Of a DNA stretch of 64,000 nucleotides, positions 10,290-22,216 are shown piece by piece (position 1 is the stretch's first letter; each line of letters opens with the position of its first letter). Under the pieces are notes generated by a model. It saw nothing but the letters and a program-made list of their open reading frames with translations, made no database searches and was not told the DNA's origin. Source of the stretch: Elephas maximus indicus (taxonomy: Eukaryota > Chordata > Mammalia > Proboscidea > Elephantidae); contig NC_064825.1 of assembly GCF_024166365.1 (NCBI RefSeq), positions 106,220,480 to 106,284,479 of the forward strand, given 5' to 3'. A program made the position numbers and the translations under genes.

Positions 10290-12540
10290 AAAATTGTCAT
10301 AATTATAATTTTTTTAAATTAATTTTTACCATCCTTTAAGTGAAAATTTACAAATCAGGTCAGTCTCTCATACAGAAATTTACATACAACTTGCTAAAAA
10401 AAAAAAACACTCCTAATTGCTCTCCCTCTGATGAGATAGCACACTACTTCCCCCATTCTCCCTCCTCGTGTACATTTAGGTAGCTTCTGGCCACCTCTGT
10501 CCTCTCATCTCTCCTCCAGACAGGAGATGCCAACATAGTCTCATGTGTCGACTTGGTTCAGAAAGCTTGCTCTTCACCAGTCTCAGTTTCCATCCACTAT
10601 TCCTGGCCGATCCCTGCCTGAAGAGTTGGCTTTGGGAATTGTTCCTGCCCTTGGGTAGCAGAAGGTCTGGGGTCCATGGCCTCCGGGGTTCCTCCAGTCC
10701 CAGTCTGACCATTAAGTCTGGTCTTTTTATGAGAATTTGGCGTCTGCATTCCACAGCTCTCCTTTTCCCTCAGGGTTTCTCTGTTGAGTTCCCTGTCAAG
10801 GCAGTCATCGGTTGTGTCCAGCTACCATCTAGCTCTTCTGGTCTCAGGCTAATGTAGTCTCTGGTTTATGTGGTCCTTTTTGTCTCTTAGACTCAGAATT
10901 ATTTTGTGCCTTTGATGTTCTTCACTCTTCCTTGTTCCAGGTGGATTGAGACCAACTGATGCATCTTAGATGACTCCTTGCTAGCATTTAAGACCGCAGA
11001 TGCCGCTCTCCAAAGTGGGATGCAGAATGTTTTCTTAAAAGATTTTATTATGCCAATTGACTTAGATGTCCCCTGAAATCATGGTCCTCAAACCCCCGCC
11101 CCTGCTGTACTGGTATTTGAAGTGTTCAGTTTTTTAAGGAAACTTCTTTGTTTTTGGTTTAGCCCATTTGTGTTGACCTCTCCTGTATTATGTATTATCT
11201 TCCCCTTCATCTAAAATGAAAGCTATCTACTATCTAATTAGTGAATACCGCTCTTCCTCCCTCCTCGCTCTCGTAACCATCAAAGTGTATCTTCTTCTCT
11301 AACTAAACTGTTTCTCCAGTTCTTTTAATAGTGGTCTTATACAATATTTGCCCTTTTGCAATTGACTGATTTCACTCAACATAATGTCTTCTAGATTTCT
11401 CCATGTTATGAAATGTTTCATGGATTCAACATTGTTCTTTACCAATGCGTAGTATTGCATTGTGCAAATACACCATAGTTTATTTATCCATTCATCCGTT
11501 GATGGGCACCTTGGCTGCTTCCATCATTTTTCCTATTGTAAACAGTGCTGCAATAAACATGAATGTGCATATATCTGTTCGTGTAAAGGCTCTTATTTCT
11601 CTAGGATACATTCCAAGGAGTGGGATTGCTGGATCACATGGTAGTTCTAATTCTAGCTTTTTTAAAAAAAGTGCCAAATCGATTTCCAAAGTGGTTGTAC
11701 CATTTTGCATTCCCACCAGCAGTGTATAAGCATACCAGTCTCTCTACAACCTCTCCAACATTTATTATTTTGTGTTTTTTGGATTAATGCCAGTCTTGTT
11801 GGAGCGAGATGAAATGTCATTGTACTTTTGATTTGCATTTCTCTAATGGCTAATGATCAAGAGCACTTCCTCATGTATCTGTTAGCCGCCTGAATGTCTT
11901 CTTTAGTGAAGTGTCTGCTCATATCCTTTGCCCATTTTTTAATTGGGTTTTTTTTGTGTGGTTGAGTTTTAGCAGAATCATGTAGATTTTAGAGATCAGG
12001 AGCTGGTTGGAGATGTCATAGCTGAGAACTATTTCCCAGTTTGTAGGTAGTCTTTTTACTCTTTTGGTGAAGTCTTTGGATGAGCATAGGTGTTTGATTT
12101 TTAGGAGCCCCCAGTTAACTGGTTTCTCTTTGGCATTTTTAGTAATATTTTGTATTCTGTTTCTGCCATGTATTAGGGCTCCTAATGTTGTCCCTATTTT
12201 TTCTTCCATGATCTCTATCATTTTAGACTTTATGTTTAGATCTTTGATCCATTTGGAGTTTGTTTTTGTGCATGGACTTATGTATGGGTCTTATTTCATT
12301 TTTTTGCATATGGATATCCAATTATGCCAAAGCCATTTGTTAAAAAGACTATCTTTTCCCCAATTAACTGACACTGGGCCTTTGTCAAATATCAGCTGCT
12401 CATATGCGGATGGATTTATGTCTGGATTCTCAATTCCGTTCCATTGGTCTATGTGTCTATTGTTGTACCAGTTCCTGGCTGTTTTGAAAATTGTCATTAT
12501 TTTTGATGAAAAATTTTTTTTATATAGAAATTCCAAAATT
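10290..12540 (-). mobile_element. L1 copy, 5'-truncated, antisense
   Basis: Reading minus strand, 12540 down to about 11150 is the C-terminal part of L1 ORF2; the mirrored text includes 'cattcccaccagcagtgtat', 'tgggattgctggatcacatg' and 'aatggctaatgatcaagagc'. From 11150 to 10290 is the lineage's 3' UTR. Minus-strand pieces at 11492-11716 and 12291-12536 still read as ORF2 protein, so the copy is of moderate age. The frame is broken and the 5' end of ORF2 is missing. Confidence 0.85.
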
Positions 12541-12797
12541 TAGAACAGGTATATGAGTATAGGAATATCGCTAGACAAAAAAATATACATATATATATAC
12601 ACATATATCTATCAGTTTCATTTCTAATACCAGGAACAAAACTAAAAATTATGTTTTAAGTGACTTAATTAAAATTTCAAGTACCAAAGACATAATAATG
12701 TTTTATTTGAAATAAGTTAGAACCTCCAAATAATGCAAATATTAAAAAATCCAGAATTAAATGTTTGTATTCATTCTTTTTTTTTATTCATATATAA

Positions 12798-12957
12798 GGA
12801 AACCCTGGTGGCGTAGTGGTTAAGTGCTATGGCTGCTAACCAAAGGGTTGGCAGTTCAAATCCGCCAGGTGCTCCTTGGAAACCCTATGGGGCAGTTCTA
12901 CTCTGTCCTATAGGTCACTATGAGTCAGAATTGACTCAAAGGCACTGGGATTTTTGG
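12798..12957 (+). mobile_element. AfroSINE with target-site duplication
   Basis: A well-preserved copy running from 'ggaaaccctggtggcgtagt' to 'gagtcagaattgactc' and a short tail. Flanking 'attcatata' occurs on both sides (about 12787-12795 and 12960-12968), the expected target-site duplication of LINE-mediated insertion. Confidence 0.9.
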
Positions 12958-12964
12958 TTTATTC

Positions 12965-13489
12965 ATATACAGAAAAGCTCAGATTGGAAAAGATATCAAT
13001 TAAGCTTTAATTTATTTATATACTCAAGGTAATCCCATATAAAAACCAAAAGCATTTTGGGGGAATGGGCTTTGTAAAGAACCACGTGTAATTAACTCAA
13101 TGTCACGGTAGAAAGAGATAGAAGTAGATAGAAAAAATAACAATCACCAATTCAAAAAAAATGGTGTCTGATCAATTGTCTATTCATAAAATATATGGGT
13201 GTTGAGGTCTAGCCCTCACTACACTACCCAAAACCCACTACACAGACACAAAAAAATAATATTAAGTATAAGTAGCACTAAATGTGAAATGTAGGACAAT
13301 AAAAAATGAGATTATTTGAACAACTTTATAGGAAAAAAATTCAGTGTAACACAAAAAGTACTGACCTTTAAGGAAAAAATAAATAATTTCACTTTATTAA
13401 TATTTTAAAATCTATTTATTGAGTGAAAAGATAAGCCACAGAAACAAAGGAAATATTTCAATAAACATATCTGTCAACTCATAACAAAA
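12965..13489. other. Gene-free AT-rich stretch
   Basis: AT-rich sequence between two repeats. I see no gene and no repeat family I can name. Confidence 0.4.
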
Positions 13490-13985
13490 AAGCATAAAGA
13501 AACCCAGCAAACAATAAGAACAGGACAGAAAACTCATTAGAATAATGGGCAGAACAATTGAATATTAGGTGAATCAAAAAATGGTTATCAAAATGCCTCT
13601 CCTCAATTTTTTTAGCAAGAAAGAAAATTTGCTTAACTTTAATCATAATCAAGGAAATGCAACCTAAAGTAAAAAAAGTATCATTAAACTTTCACCAAAA
13701 AAAAAAAAAATTTTTTTTGTCAAATTGATTCTGACTCATAGGGACTCCATAGGACAGAGTAGAACTGTCTTACAGGGTTTTTAAGGAGCTGCTGTTGGAT
13801 TCGAACCACCAACATTATGGTCAGCAGCTGAGCTCTTAACAACTGCACCACCAGGGCTCCCACTTACACCAGGAAGGCTAAAAAAAAATGGGTAAAAAAA
13901 TCAAGTATTGATGAAGATGTGGAGCCGTGGGAACTCTCAGGAAGCATAGAGGAAGCTGTGCATTGGAACTCTTTGAGAAATAATT
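13490..13985 (+). mobile_element. Old L1 ORF2 fragment, split by an AfroSINE
   Basis: The part at 13490-13690 ('gggcagaacaattgaatatt', 'aaggaaatgcaacctaaagt') and the part at 13862-13985 ('accaggaaggctaaaaaa', 'gatgaagatgtggagccgtg') follow the order of the late part of L1 ORF2. The AfroSINE at 13696-13861 lies between them and is therefore younger. Confidence 0.65.
13696..13861 (-). mobile_element. AfroSINE, antisense
   Basis: A reverse copy with the tail complement at 13720-13740 ('tgattctgactcataggga') and the head complement at 13840-13861 ('aactgcaccaccagggctcc'). It sits inside an older L1 fragment. Confidence 0.88.
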
Positions 13986-14139
13986 GAAAGTCTCCAATAA
14001 AGCTACGTGTACAGAGTACAGAGCCTTTGCAATATATTTTCTATATTCTCCTGTTTACAAGACTGCAATGAAACTGAAAGATGTGATTCATACTCAGGAA
14101 TAAAAAGCAAATAGTAGAAACTATCTCTGAATGGCCCAG

Positions 14140-14570
14140 ATATTGGACTTAGCCACAAGAGATTTGACACCTTTGATTACGGTATTGGTGAAAAATACTG
14201 ACCACGGCCTGACTTAAGCATGGTGTTTTTTCAACCACCTCACCTGCATGCGAAAGCTGGACAATGAATAAGGAAGACCGAAGAAGAATTGATGCCTTTG
14301 AATTATAGTGTTGGTGAAGGATATTGAATAGATCGTCAACTGCCAAAAGAATAAAAAAAACCTGTCTTGGAAGAAGTACAGCCAGAGTGCTACAGCCAGA
14401 GTGCTACAGCCTGAGTGCTACAGCGGGAGTGCTACAGCCGAGTGCTCCTTAGAAGCACGGACATCAACGATCGTGAGGATGGCTCAGCACCAGGCAGTGT
14501 TTTTTTCTGTTGTACCTAGGGTCACTGTGAGTCGAAATTGACTTGAGAGCACCTAACAACAACAACATGA
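14140..14570 (+). mobile_element. RTE LINE 3' end fragment
   Basis: This is the sense-strand 3' end of the RTE element also present antisense at 15490-15900. It reads 'gaagaattgatgcctttga', 'tgtcttggaagaagtacagc', 'ggcagtgtttttttctgttg' and a terminal (aac)n run. It carries a local tandem expansion at 14385-14455. The RT core is absent. Confidence 0.8.
14385..14455 (+). repeat. Short tandem expansion of 'gagtgctacagcc'
   Basis: About five imperfect units of 13-15 bases, all variants of 'agagtgctacagcc', arose from one copy of this motif in the RTE 3' region. Other RTE 3' ends here do not show it. Confidence 0.8.
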
Positions 14571-14713
14571 CAACAGTTACTCATCAAAAACAGAATCTCA
14601 ATAAATAGAAAAAAGAAATTATGCAAAAGTACCAAATGAAAATTCTGTACTTAAGAAGCAGATAGCTGAAATGAAAAAATACACTAGGGAGGATCAAGAG
14701 CAGATAGGAGATG

Positions 14714-14978
14714 TGTTATGGATTGAAATGTGTCCCCCCAAAATGTGTTTACCAACTTAGCTAGGTTAGGGTCTCTGTGCTCAGAAGCTCCTAGACCAGG
14801 GGAAGACTGATAACAAGGACCTTCCCTCAGAGCTGACAGAGAGAGGAAGTGTTTCCCTGGAGCTGGAGCCCTGAATTTGGACTTCTAGCCTCCTAGGATG
14901 TGAGAAGATACATTTCTGTTTGTTAAAGCCATCCAAATGTAGAATTTCATGTTATAGCAGCACTAGATAACTAAGACA
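14714..14978 (+). mobile_element. Solo LTR fossil, ERVL-MaLR-like, short form
   Basis: The element starts TGTTATGG and ends CTAAGACA, with TG...CA termini. It is flanked on both sides by AGATG (14709-14713 and 14979-14983), the 5-base target duplication expected of ERVL-MaLR LTRs. It is about half the length of its relative at 2790-3307. No internal region is attached. Confidence 0.75.
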
Positions 14979-15489
14979 AGATGGAAAAGGAAGGAATCAG
15001 TAAATGTGAAAATAGATTATTAGACATGATCTCATTTGAAAAACAAAAAGAAAAAAAAAATGAAGAAAATAACCAGAGCCTCAGAGACCTGTGGAATACC
15101 ACAAAGCGTATTAATACATGCATAGTAGAGAAGGAAGAGAAACAATAGAAATGGAAGAAGAAGGAGGGGGAGGAAGAAGAGAAGAAAGAGAGTGAGATGG
15201 AGAAGTGGAAGAGAAGAGATCTATCTTCAAGGTTCCATTTCACATTCGACAACTTCCAATTTTCCCAGATCCATAATTTTTACAGTACATGTTCCTATTA
15301 TTGAAGGGTGCTTGCAGCTGTTTCTTCTCATTTGAGTTATGCCACATCAGCAAATAAAGGCTCTGAAAGCTTTACTGCATAAACCTCATCGAGGTCGACT
15401 TTACTTTGAGGAGACATCCCTTCCTCAATAGTATTTTGAGGAGTTCCAAACTGAGAGGCTCAAATTCTGGCACTATAAAAAAGTTCTGT
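14979..15489. other. Gene-free stretch with GA-rich tract
   Basis: A purine-rich (GAA/GGA) low-complexity tract spans about 15120-15220. The rest is unassigned and no gene is visible. Confidence 0.4.
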
Positions 15490-16766
15490 CCTTGCTGTTG
15501 TTGTTACTTTTAAGTGCCATGGAGTCACTTCTGACTCATACTGATCCTACGTACAGCAGAAAGAAATACTGCCAGGTCCTACGCTGTTCTCACTATTATG
15601 ATGCTTGAGCCCATTGTTGTAGCCACTGTGTCAACCCATCTCATTGAGGGTCCTCCTCTTTTTCACTGGCCCTCTAACATACATAATGTCCCTCTCTAGG
15701 GACTGGTTACTCTGGATAAAATTTGTCCAAAGTATGTGAGACAAAATCTTGCTATTCTTACTTCTAAGGAGCATTTTGGCTGTACTTCTCCCAAGACAGA
15801 TTTGTTCATTCTGTTGGCAATCCATGGTATATTCAACACTCTTTGCCAACAAAATAATTCAAAGGCATCAGTTCTTCTTCCATCTTCCTTATTCATTGTC
15901 CAACTTTCACATACATATGAGGTGACTGAAAATACTATGGCTTGGATCAAGGCTGCCTTAGTCCTTAAAGTGATATCTTTGCTCTTTAACGCTTCAAAGA
16001 GGTTATTTTTTGCAGCAGATTTGCCCAATGCAATGTGTCTTTTGATTTCCTGACTGCTACTTCCATGGGTGTTGATTGTGGATCCAAGTAAAATGAAATC
16101 TTTGGCAGCCTCAATCTTTTCTCCTTTTATCATGATGTGGCTTATCGATCCAGTTGAGGTATAATCCATACTGAAGGATGTGGTCTTTGATCGTTATTAG
16201 TAAGTACTTCAAGTCCTCTTCACTTTCTGCAAGCAAGGTTCTGTCATCTGTATAACACAGGTTGTTAATGAGTCTTCCTCCAATCCTGATGTCTCATTTT
16301 TCATATAGGTCAGCTTCTTGGAATATTTGCTCAGCATACAGATTGAATAGGTATGGTGAAAGGATACAACCCTGATGCACATTTTTCCTGACTTTAAACC
16401 ATGCAGTATCTCCTTGTTCTGTCCAAACAGGTGCCCCTTGATCTATGTACAGGTTCCTCATGAACACTATTAAGTGTTCTGGAATTCCCATTCTTCTCAA
16501 TGTTATCCCTAATTTGCTATGTTCCACACAGCTGAATGTGTAGGCAATAAAACACAGATAAATATCTTTCTAGTATTCTCTGCTTTCACCCAGGATCCAT
16601 CTAACATCAAAAATGATATTCCTAGTTACTGAATCTGGCTTGAATTTCTGTTGGTTCCCTGTCAATGTACTGCTGCAACCACTTTTGAATGATTTTCAGC
16701 AAAATTTTATTTGTCTGTGATGTTAATGATATTATTCAATGATTTCCGCATTCTGTTGGATCACCT

Positions 16767-17366
16767 TGAAGTAGAGAAAACATATTTCTTTAGTGTTTTA
16801 GTATTGAAGTAGAGAGAATATATTTTCTAATGTTTTAGTATAACTGTATAAGCTAGTTTTTGGAACATAGTTACTTGCTCTGAAATCTGTCCCATGATTG
16901 TTCCTTTAAAGAAAAATAAGGTAATCAATTTTTAGTTGCTGATTAAACTACGTTCCTCTCCCAAGGAAAAAATACACAAAACCAAGGTAGCTGAACAAAG
17001 CTTAGATCCATCTTGTGACAGAAACCAGGATGGCATGAAGAGACTTGCAGGACTCCAGGATGGCATGAAGAGACTTACAGGACTCAAGGATGGCATGAAG
17101 AGACTTGCAGGACTTCAATAATAGATGACTTTATCATCTTGTCTACCTCAAAGAAAAACCAACATTCCTGAAAACCTCTGAACCCTGACCTTCCCCCTAT
17201 AAAAACTCTCCAATTAGTCCTCTAGGTTTAGACAGAATTTGAGAGCAATTTAACCCCCTCTGTCTCTTGAATGCTGGTATTCAATAAAGCCCTTTTACTG
17301 CTTACCTCCTCCTGTCTCAGTATTGGCTTTGCAGCAGGTGGCACGAATCCTCAATTTGCGGTAACA
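16767..17366 (+). mobile_element. Solo LTR fossil, ERV1-like, inside the RTE
   Basis: A 600-base element with TG...CA ends, flanked by ACCT at 16763-16766 and 17367-17370, a 4-base target duplication as in ERV1 (gammaretrovirus-like) elements. The RTE sequence resumes right after it. Inside are three tandem 30-base units (17025-17114), a promoter-like 'ctataaaaactctcc' near 17200 and a polyadenylation signal 'tcaataaagccc' near 17280, the usual U3-R-U5 order. No viral genes are present. It is younger than the RTE copy it split. Confidence 0.85.
17025..17114 (+). repeat. Three tandem 30-base units in LTR U3
   Basis: Each unit reads as a close variant of 'ccaggatggcatgaagagac' plus 'ttgcaggact', with one or two differences. 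Enhancer-like direct repeats of this kind are common in U3 regions of ERV1 LTRs. Confidence 0.9.
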
Positions 17367-19345
17367 ACCTGTCTTTGGAATAGGCATAAATATGAATCTC
17401 TTCCAGTCTGTTGGCCAGGAATCTATCTGTCAAATTTCTTGTCATAGATGAGCGAGCTTTTCCAGCAATGAATCCGTTTGTTGAAACATCTCAATTGGTA
17501 TTCTGTCAATTTTTGGAGTCTTGTTTTTCTCCAATGCCTTCAGTGCAGCTTGGACTTCTTCCCTCAGTACCATTGGTTCTTTATTACATGTTACCTCCTA
17601 AATTGTGTGAACGTTAACCAATTCTTTTTAGTACAGTGACTGTGTATTCCTTCCATCTTCTTTTGATGCTTCCTGCATTAATATTTTCCCCTTAGAATCC
17701 TACATTATTGCAACTTAAGGCTTGAATTTTTTTCTTCAGTTCTTTCAGCCTGAGAAATGTGGAATATGTTTTTCCAACTCTAGATCATTGCACATTTAAT
17801 TATAATACTTTTCTTTGTCTTCTCTACCCAACCTTTGAGATCTTCTGTTCAACTCTTCTACTTCATCATTTCTGCCTTTTGCTTTAGCTACTCTACTTTC
17901 AAGATCTATTCTTACATCATTTTGGTCTTTTCTTTCCAGTCTTTATAATGACCTCTTGTTTTCTTCATTTATGATGTCCCTGTTGTCATTGTACAACTTG
18001 ACTTCAGTCACTATTGTTTAATGGGTCATATGTATTCTTGAGATGGTCTCTAAATTAAGATGAAGTATAATCAAGGTTATACCTTGGTTCCTGTGGACTT
18101 GTCCTTTTTCTAATTTTGTTTAGCTTCAACTTGAACTTGCATGTGAGCAGTTGAAGGCCTTTTCCACTGTCAGCTCCTGGGCTTGTTCTGACTGATGATG
18201 CTAAATTTTTCCATTGCCTCTTTCCACAGATGTAGTCCGTTTAAATCCTTGTATTCCATTTGGTGAGGGCCACGTGTATAAAAAAAAATAGTCATCATTT
18301 ATGTTGATGAAAAAGGTATTCACAATGAAGAAGTTGTTAGTCTTGCAAACTTCTTTCATGAGGTCTGCAGTGTCATATTCTGTCACCAAGGCCACATTTT
18401 CCAACTACTGTTCCTTCTTTGTTTCCAATTTGTGAATTCCAATCACCAGTAATTACCAATCCATTCTGCTTGTGTGTTTGATCAATTTTAGACTGCAGAA
18501 GTTGGTAAATATCTTCCATTTCCTCATTTTGGAATTAGTGTTTGGGGCTAAATTGGACTAATAATTGCATTAACTTGTCTTCCTTGTACGCTTATGGATA
18601 TTATTCTATCATTGACAATGTTGTACTTCAGGATAGATCTTGAAATGATCTTTTTGATGATGAATGGAACACCATTCCTCTTCAAATTCTCATTCTTGGC
18701 ATAGTATTCCATATGATTATCCAATTCAAAATGGCCAGTACCAGTCCATTTCAGCTCACTAATGCCTAGGGTATCGATGTTTACACATTGCATTTCATTT
18801 TTGTTGTTGTCCAATTTCCCTAGATTCATACTTCGTACTTTCCATGTTCTGATTATTAATGGATAACTGCAACTGTTTTTTTCTCATTTCAAGTCATACC
18901 ACATGAGCAAATGAACATTCTGGAAGCTTGACTTCATCCCCGTCACTAACATTGATTATGCTTTGAGAAACCAACTATTTTCTAGTAATATTTTGAGTGC
19001 CTTGCAACCTGGTGGCCTTATCATCAGGCACTATATCAGACAATGTTCTGCTGCTATTCGTAAGGTTTTCACTGGCCAGTTTCTTTAGAAGTAGATTGTT
19101 AGGTCCTTCTTTCTAGTCTATCTTAGTCTAGAAGCTCTGCTGAAACCTGTCTACCATAGTTGACCCCAATGGTATTTGAAATACTGGTGCCATAGCTTCC
19201 AACAGTCATAGCAATGCCCAAGCCACCACAGTATGACAAATTGACAGACAAGCGGTGGCTGCAGATGATGGTAGACCCGATTTGGACACTCTGAATGTGA
19301 TTATTTTGTTGTTGACAACTGAGTGCCTGTAAATACAGACTTCTT

Positions 19346-21624
19346 AAAGGTCTTTTCGTATATATATACACACACATATGTGTATATATATATATATAGT
19401 CATTGATCTACAGTTTCATAGAATAAAGAATCTGAGACACTTAATTTCTTTTTTTTTAATTAATATTTGACAGAGAATGAATTATAGCAAAAATAAATAA
19501 ATAAGTGCCAGGTGCTTACAATGTTAGAGGGCTTTTAAGGTAATGAATCATTTTCTGTCCTATTTCAAACTTAGTATGTTTCCCAACCTGTAATCTTATC
19601 ACCTCCCTATTAGCCTTTAAACATGTATTTAGTATGTCAGAAAATTTTAAATATTTAATATAAAGAATACAAATCAATTCTTATTTAGATACATATATAA
19701 GTGAACTGTGTGAAAGGTCCCTATCAAAATCACTTATGATACAGTTTAAGCTAAGGACAAAATCCCCCAAATTATCTGTCAGTAGACACATGATAGATAA
19801 TCCAAGTTCACAAGATGTGCGGCCAGGATCATCTCAAGGACGACTTTTATGAACTTTGTTATGAGTAGGAATAAACTCAAAGGCAACTAACAATCAAACA
19901 GTATTAACTTTGACACCATTCTTGCCATCCAAAGAATTCAAAAGAACGGGGTTGGTTTACATCAGGGCTTGCTCTACTAAGTTAAGGCCATCTGATTCCC
20001 CACCCCCCACCCCAATACCTAGGTCCAAGTAAAAGCTTCCTTTGCTAAAGTATTGAGCAGATATCAGAATCAAATTTCAATTTTTTTCAGAGGTCATATA
20101 TTCTGTGCTTTCCACACATCTTTTTCTATTCAGTGTAACTTTCAGGCAACTAAATACCTTAGGGAACCATTATGTTCTTGAGAATTTCCTAAATCCCTCA
20201 AGAAACATGGAGGATATTTTAATAATATATTTATTATACCCATTCAATCAGAAGATGGACTCCAGGGGCTTTATTCCCATTTGAAGTAAGGAAAATATAT
20301 AGCTGAACTTTTTAAAATCATTTTGTTCTTGCTTTCATACCATGGAAGCTGTACCTTTGATACTCACATATTAAAGGTTAAGTTTGTTTTTTTTTAAATC
20401 CTGCTACCTGTAACTATTGTCCTTTGTGTTAGTTATGTATTACTGTAAATGAAAGACATGTTTTAACTGACTTTTCTTATACAGGAAAATAATCCATGGG
20501 AATAGGTGAACATCAGTTTCCCAAATAAGCCTTGTTTTTGATAATTTTGTTTTCAATTGGTAAGTTAATTCATTTCAATATTCTGTACAGTTATATTCTG
20601 CTTATCAGTTTATATATATATGAAAAAATATGCCCAAGTTTTAATTTGATAAGCCTTTGAAAATAAAGGGTGGGAAGAATTTAGAATTTGACCACTTAAT
20701 TCCACCCTTTGTTTTAAACTTCAATCTCTTTTTCAGTGTCATCATCAAAACTGTTGCTCAACTTCTACTGAAATAATGCAAAATTACTGCCTTAATTCAA
20801 CTTGTGAACACTCTTTTCTAAAGTATTCATTGCAATCTAAACTCTAGCTACATATTCCCATGGAAATTATTTGTCTGACACTGTAGATACTCCAGAATTA
20901 AAATATTTGTTGTCTCCTCATTTCTTATTCTATTAGTAGCCTGGCAATGTTTTCCTTTTTTGAACTTTAGCTACTGTGGTCAAGGAATAGTACCTCCCAG
21001 CGAAAGTCTGAAGAATCTACAAAGAAAAAAAATCATCTTTTATTTTGCATATATAAAGCTACTAGTATTCCGGATTGTTAAAAATATTTTATTATATTTG
21101 TATAAATATGAAAAGCTACTTAGTGTATCAGGGTGAATATAGAGATAATCAAACAGCCAAGCACTGGTTGTGTGGAAAAGGCATCGCATGTTCTAAAAAT
21201 TGTGTTCCACATTAAAAATAAAAGAACGTGTTCCAAAGGAGTATTTGTATCTTTTATAGGTTTGTTTTACCATCGAGGCTTACTTTAACTTTTTCTCAAA
21301 AAAGCATGTAGGTTTCTGTTTCCTGAGTTTCTGTGAGGTGTTTCTATTGGACACCAAAGGTCAATTAAATTTATATTTTGAGGTTTATCATGTTTCATAT
21401 TCCAGCTTGCAGTATCCGTTCTCCCACTTCCAGCAGGCATACTTCTCAGAAGCCTTCTAGCTCTTTTCTAAGGATGATGACTTCAGAGTTTTTGAATGCT
21501 AGAGCCTTGTCTCTCATCACTTCCAACGTGAATGTGGAGTATAAATTAAACATAAATGGGAAATCTCAAGTTTAAATTCCATAGTAGAGATTATTCTAAT
21601 ATCTTGATATATGTGACATTAAAC
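19346..21624. other. Gene-free, unassigned stretch
   Basis: Begins with a TATA/CACA microsatellite (19360-19400). A weak RTE-tail-like scrap ('caaaggcaactaacaatc') lies near 19890. The rest is AT-rich with no ORF, OR motif or named repeat that I can support. Confidence 0.4.
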
Positions 21625-21822
21625 CAGTGGCTGCTGAGTCAGTCCTGATTCATGGAGATCTCTGTGTGTCAGAAGAAAACAGTATTCCACAGGGTTTTCA
21701 ATTGCTGATTTTTGGTGGTAGATCACCAGGCCTTTCTTTTGAGGTGCCTCATGGGTGACCTAGAGCCTCCCACATTTCGGTTAGCAGCCCAGAGTTAACC
21801 ACTTGCACTGCCCAGGCACATA
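21625..21822 (-). mobile_element. Older, longer AfroSINE, antisense
   Basis: The reverse complement carries the long-variant modules: the head complement 'cggttagcagcccagagtta', the 'gatcaccaggcctttctttt' module and 'ccacagggttttcaattgct'. It is strongly diverged. Confidence 0.75.
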
Positions 21823-22174
21823 TTGGACAGGAGCTATTATTAAATCCAAAATGAGAAGTTTACAAAAGATCTTCAATGAGGGGAAGAGTTTACATTTCCA
21901 AATTCAATTATTAATCTTTCATAAACTGTACTGTTTTTGTTTTGTTTCTTTAGAATGATATTCACTTTAGCTTTTTCTTCACATCAACACCAGCATTATA
22001 AATGAATCTTGAAACTATTGAAGCCTGCATGGTTTTCTAATGTAGCATACAAATAAACAGTACTAATTTCATAAATAAGACAAGCAGAGAGAGGGGATGT
22101 GATAACTCAAGTCACAAAGCTAGTTAAGAATTCCCAGTAGTCTTGATATTGCAGCACCATTATTCTCTCTTAAT

Positions 22175-22200
22175 TTATTCCAATCTCCTTATATTAGCAG
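22175..22200 (+). promoter_or_regulatory. Candidate splice acceptor of the OR5J2-like pseudogene
   Basis: A pyrimidine-rich run ('ccaatctccttatattagcag') ends in AG at 22200, 16 bases before the ATG. It suits the usual OR arrangement of a 5' untranslated exon spliced to a single coding exon. Confidence 0.5.
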
Positions 22201-22216
22201 GTATCAAGAAAGCCAA

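Larger units (their letters stand above)
15490..19345 (-). mobile_element. RTE LINE, near full length, antisense
   Basis: The reverse complement runs from a 5' leader (19345-18900) through an endonuclease-like region (about 18850-18000) and reverse transcriptase (about 17600-15700) to a 3' end at 15490. Minus-strand text gives RT-like peptide at 16294-16527 ('QGCILSPYLFNLYAEQIF') and a catalytic box at 16243-16254 reading YTDD instead of the usual YADD. The region at 15696-16169 reads as the C-terminal part. Frames are broken many times, so it is dead. It is interrupted by an LTR at 16767-17366. Confidence 0.85.

Noticed and set aside
10476-10857. Frames of 92 and 104 residues on opposite strands
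   Set aside because: Both fall within the L1 3' UTR, which is GC-richer and by chance open.
12064-12543. 159-residue plus-strand frame
   Set aside because: It is the antisense reading of L1 ORF2.
15696-16169. 157-residue minus-strand frame
   Set aside because: It is a real translation of an RTE reverse-transcriptase C-terminal region, but it is part of a dead LINE and not a host gene.
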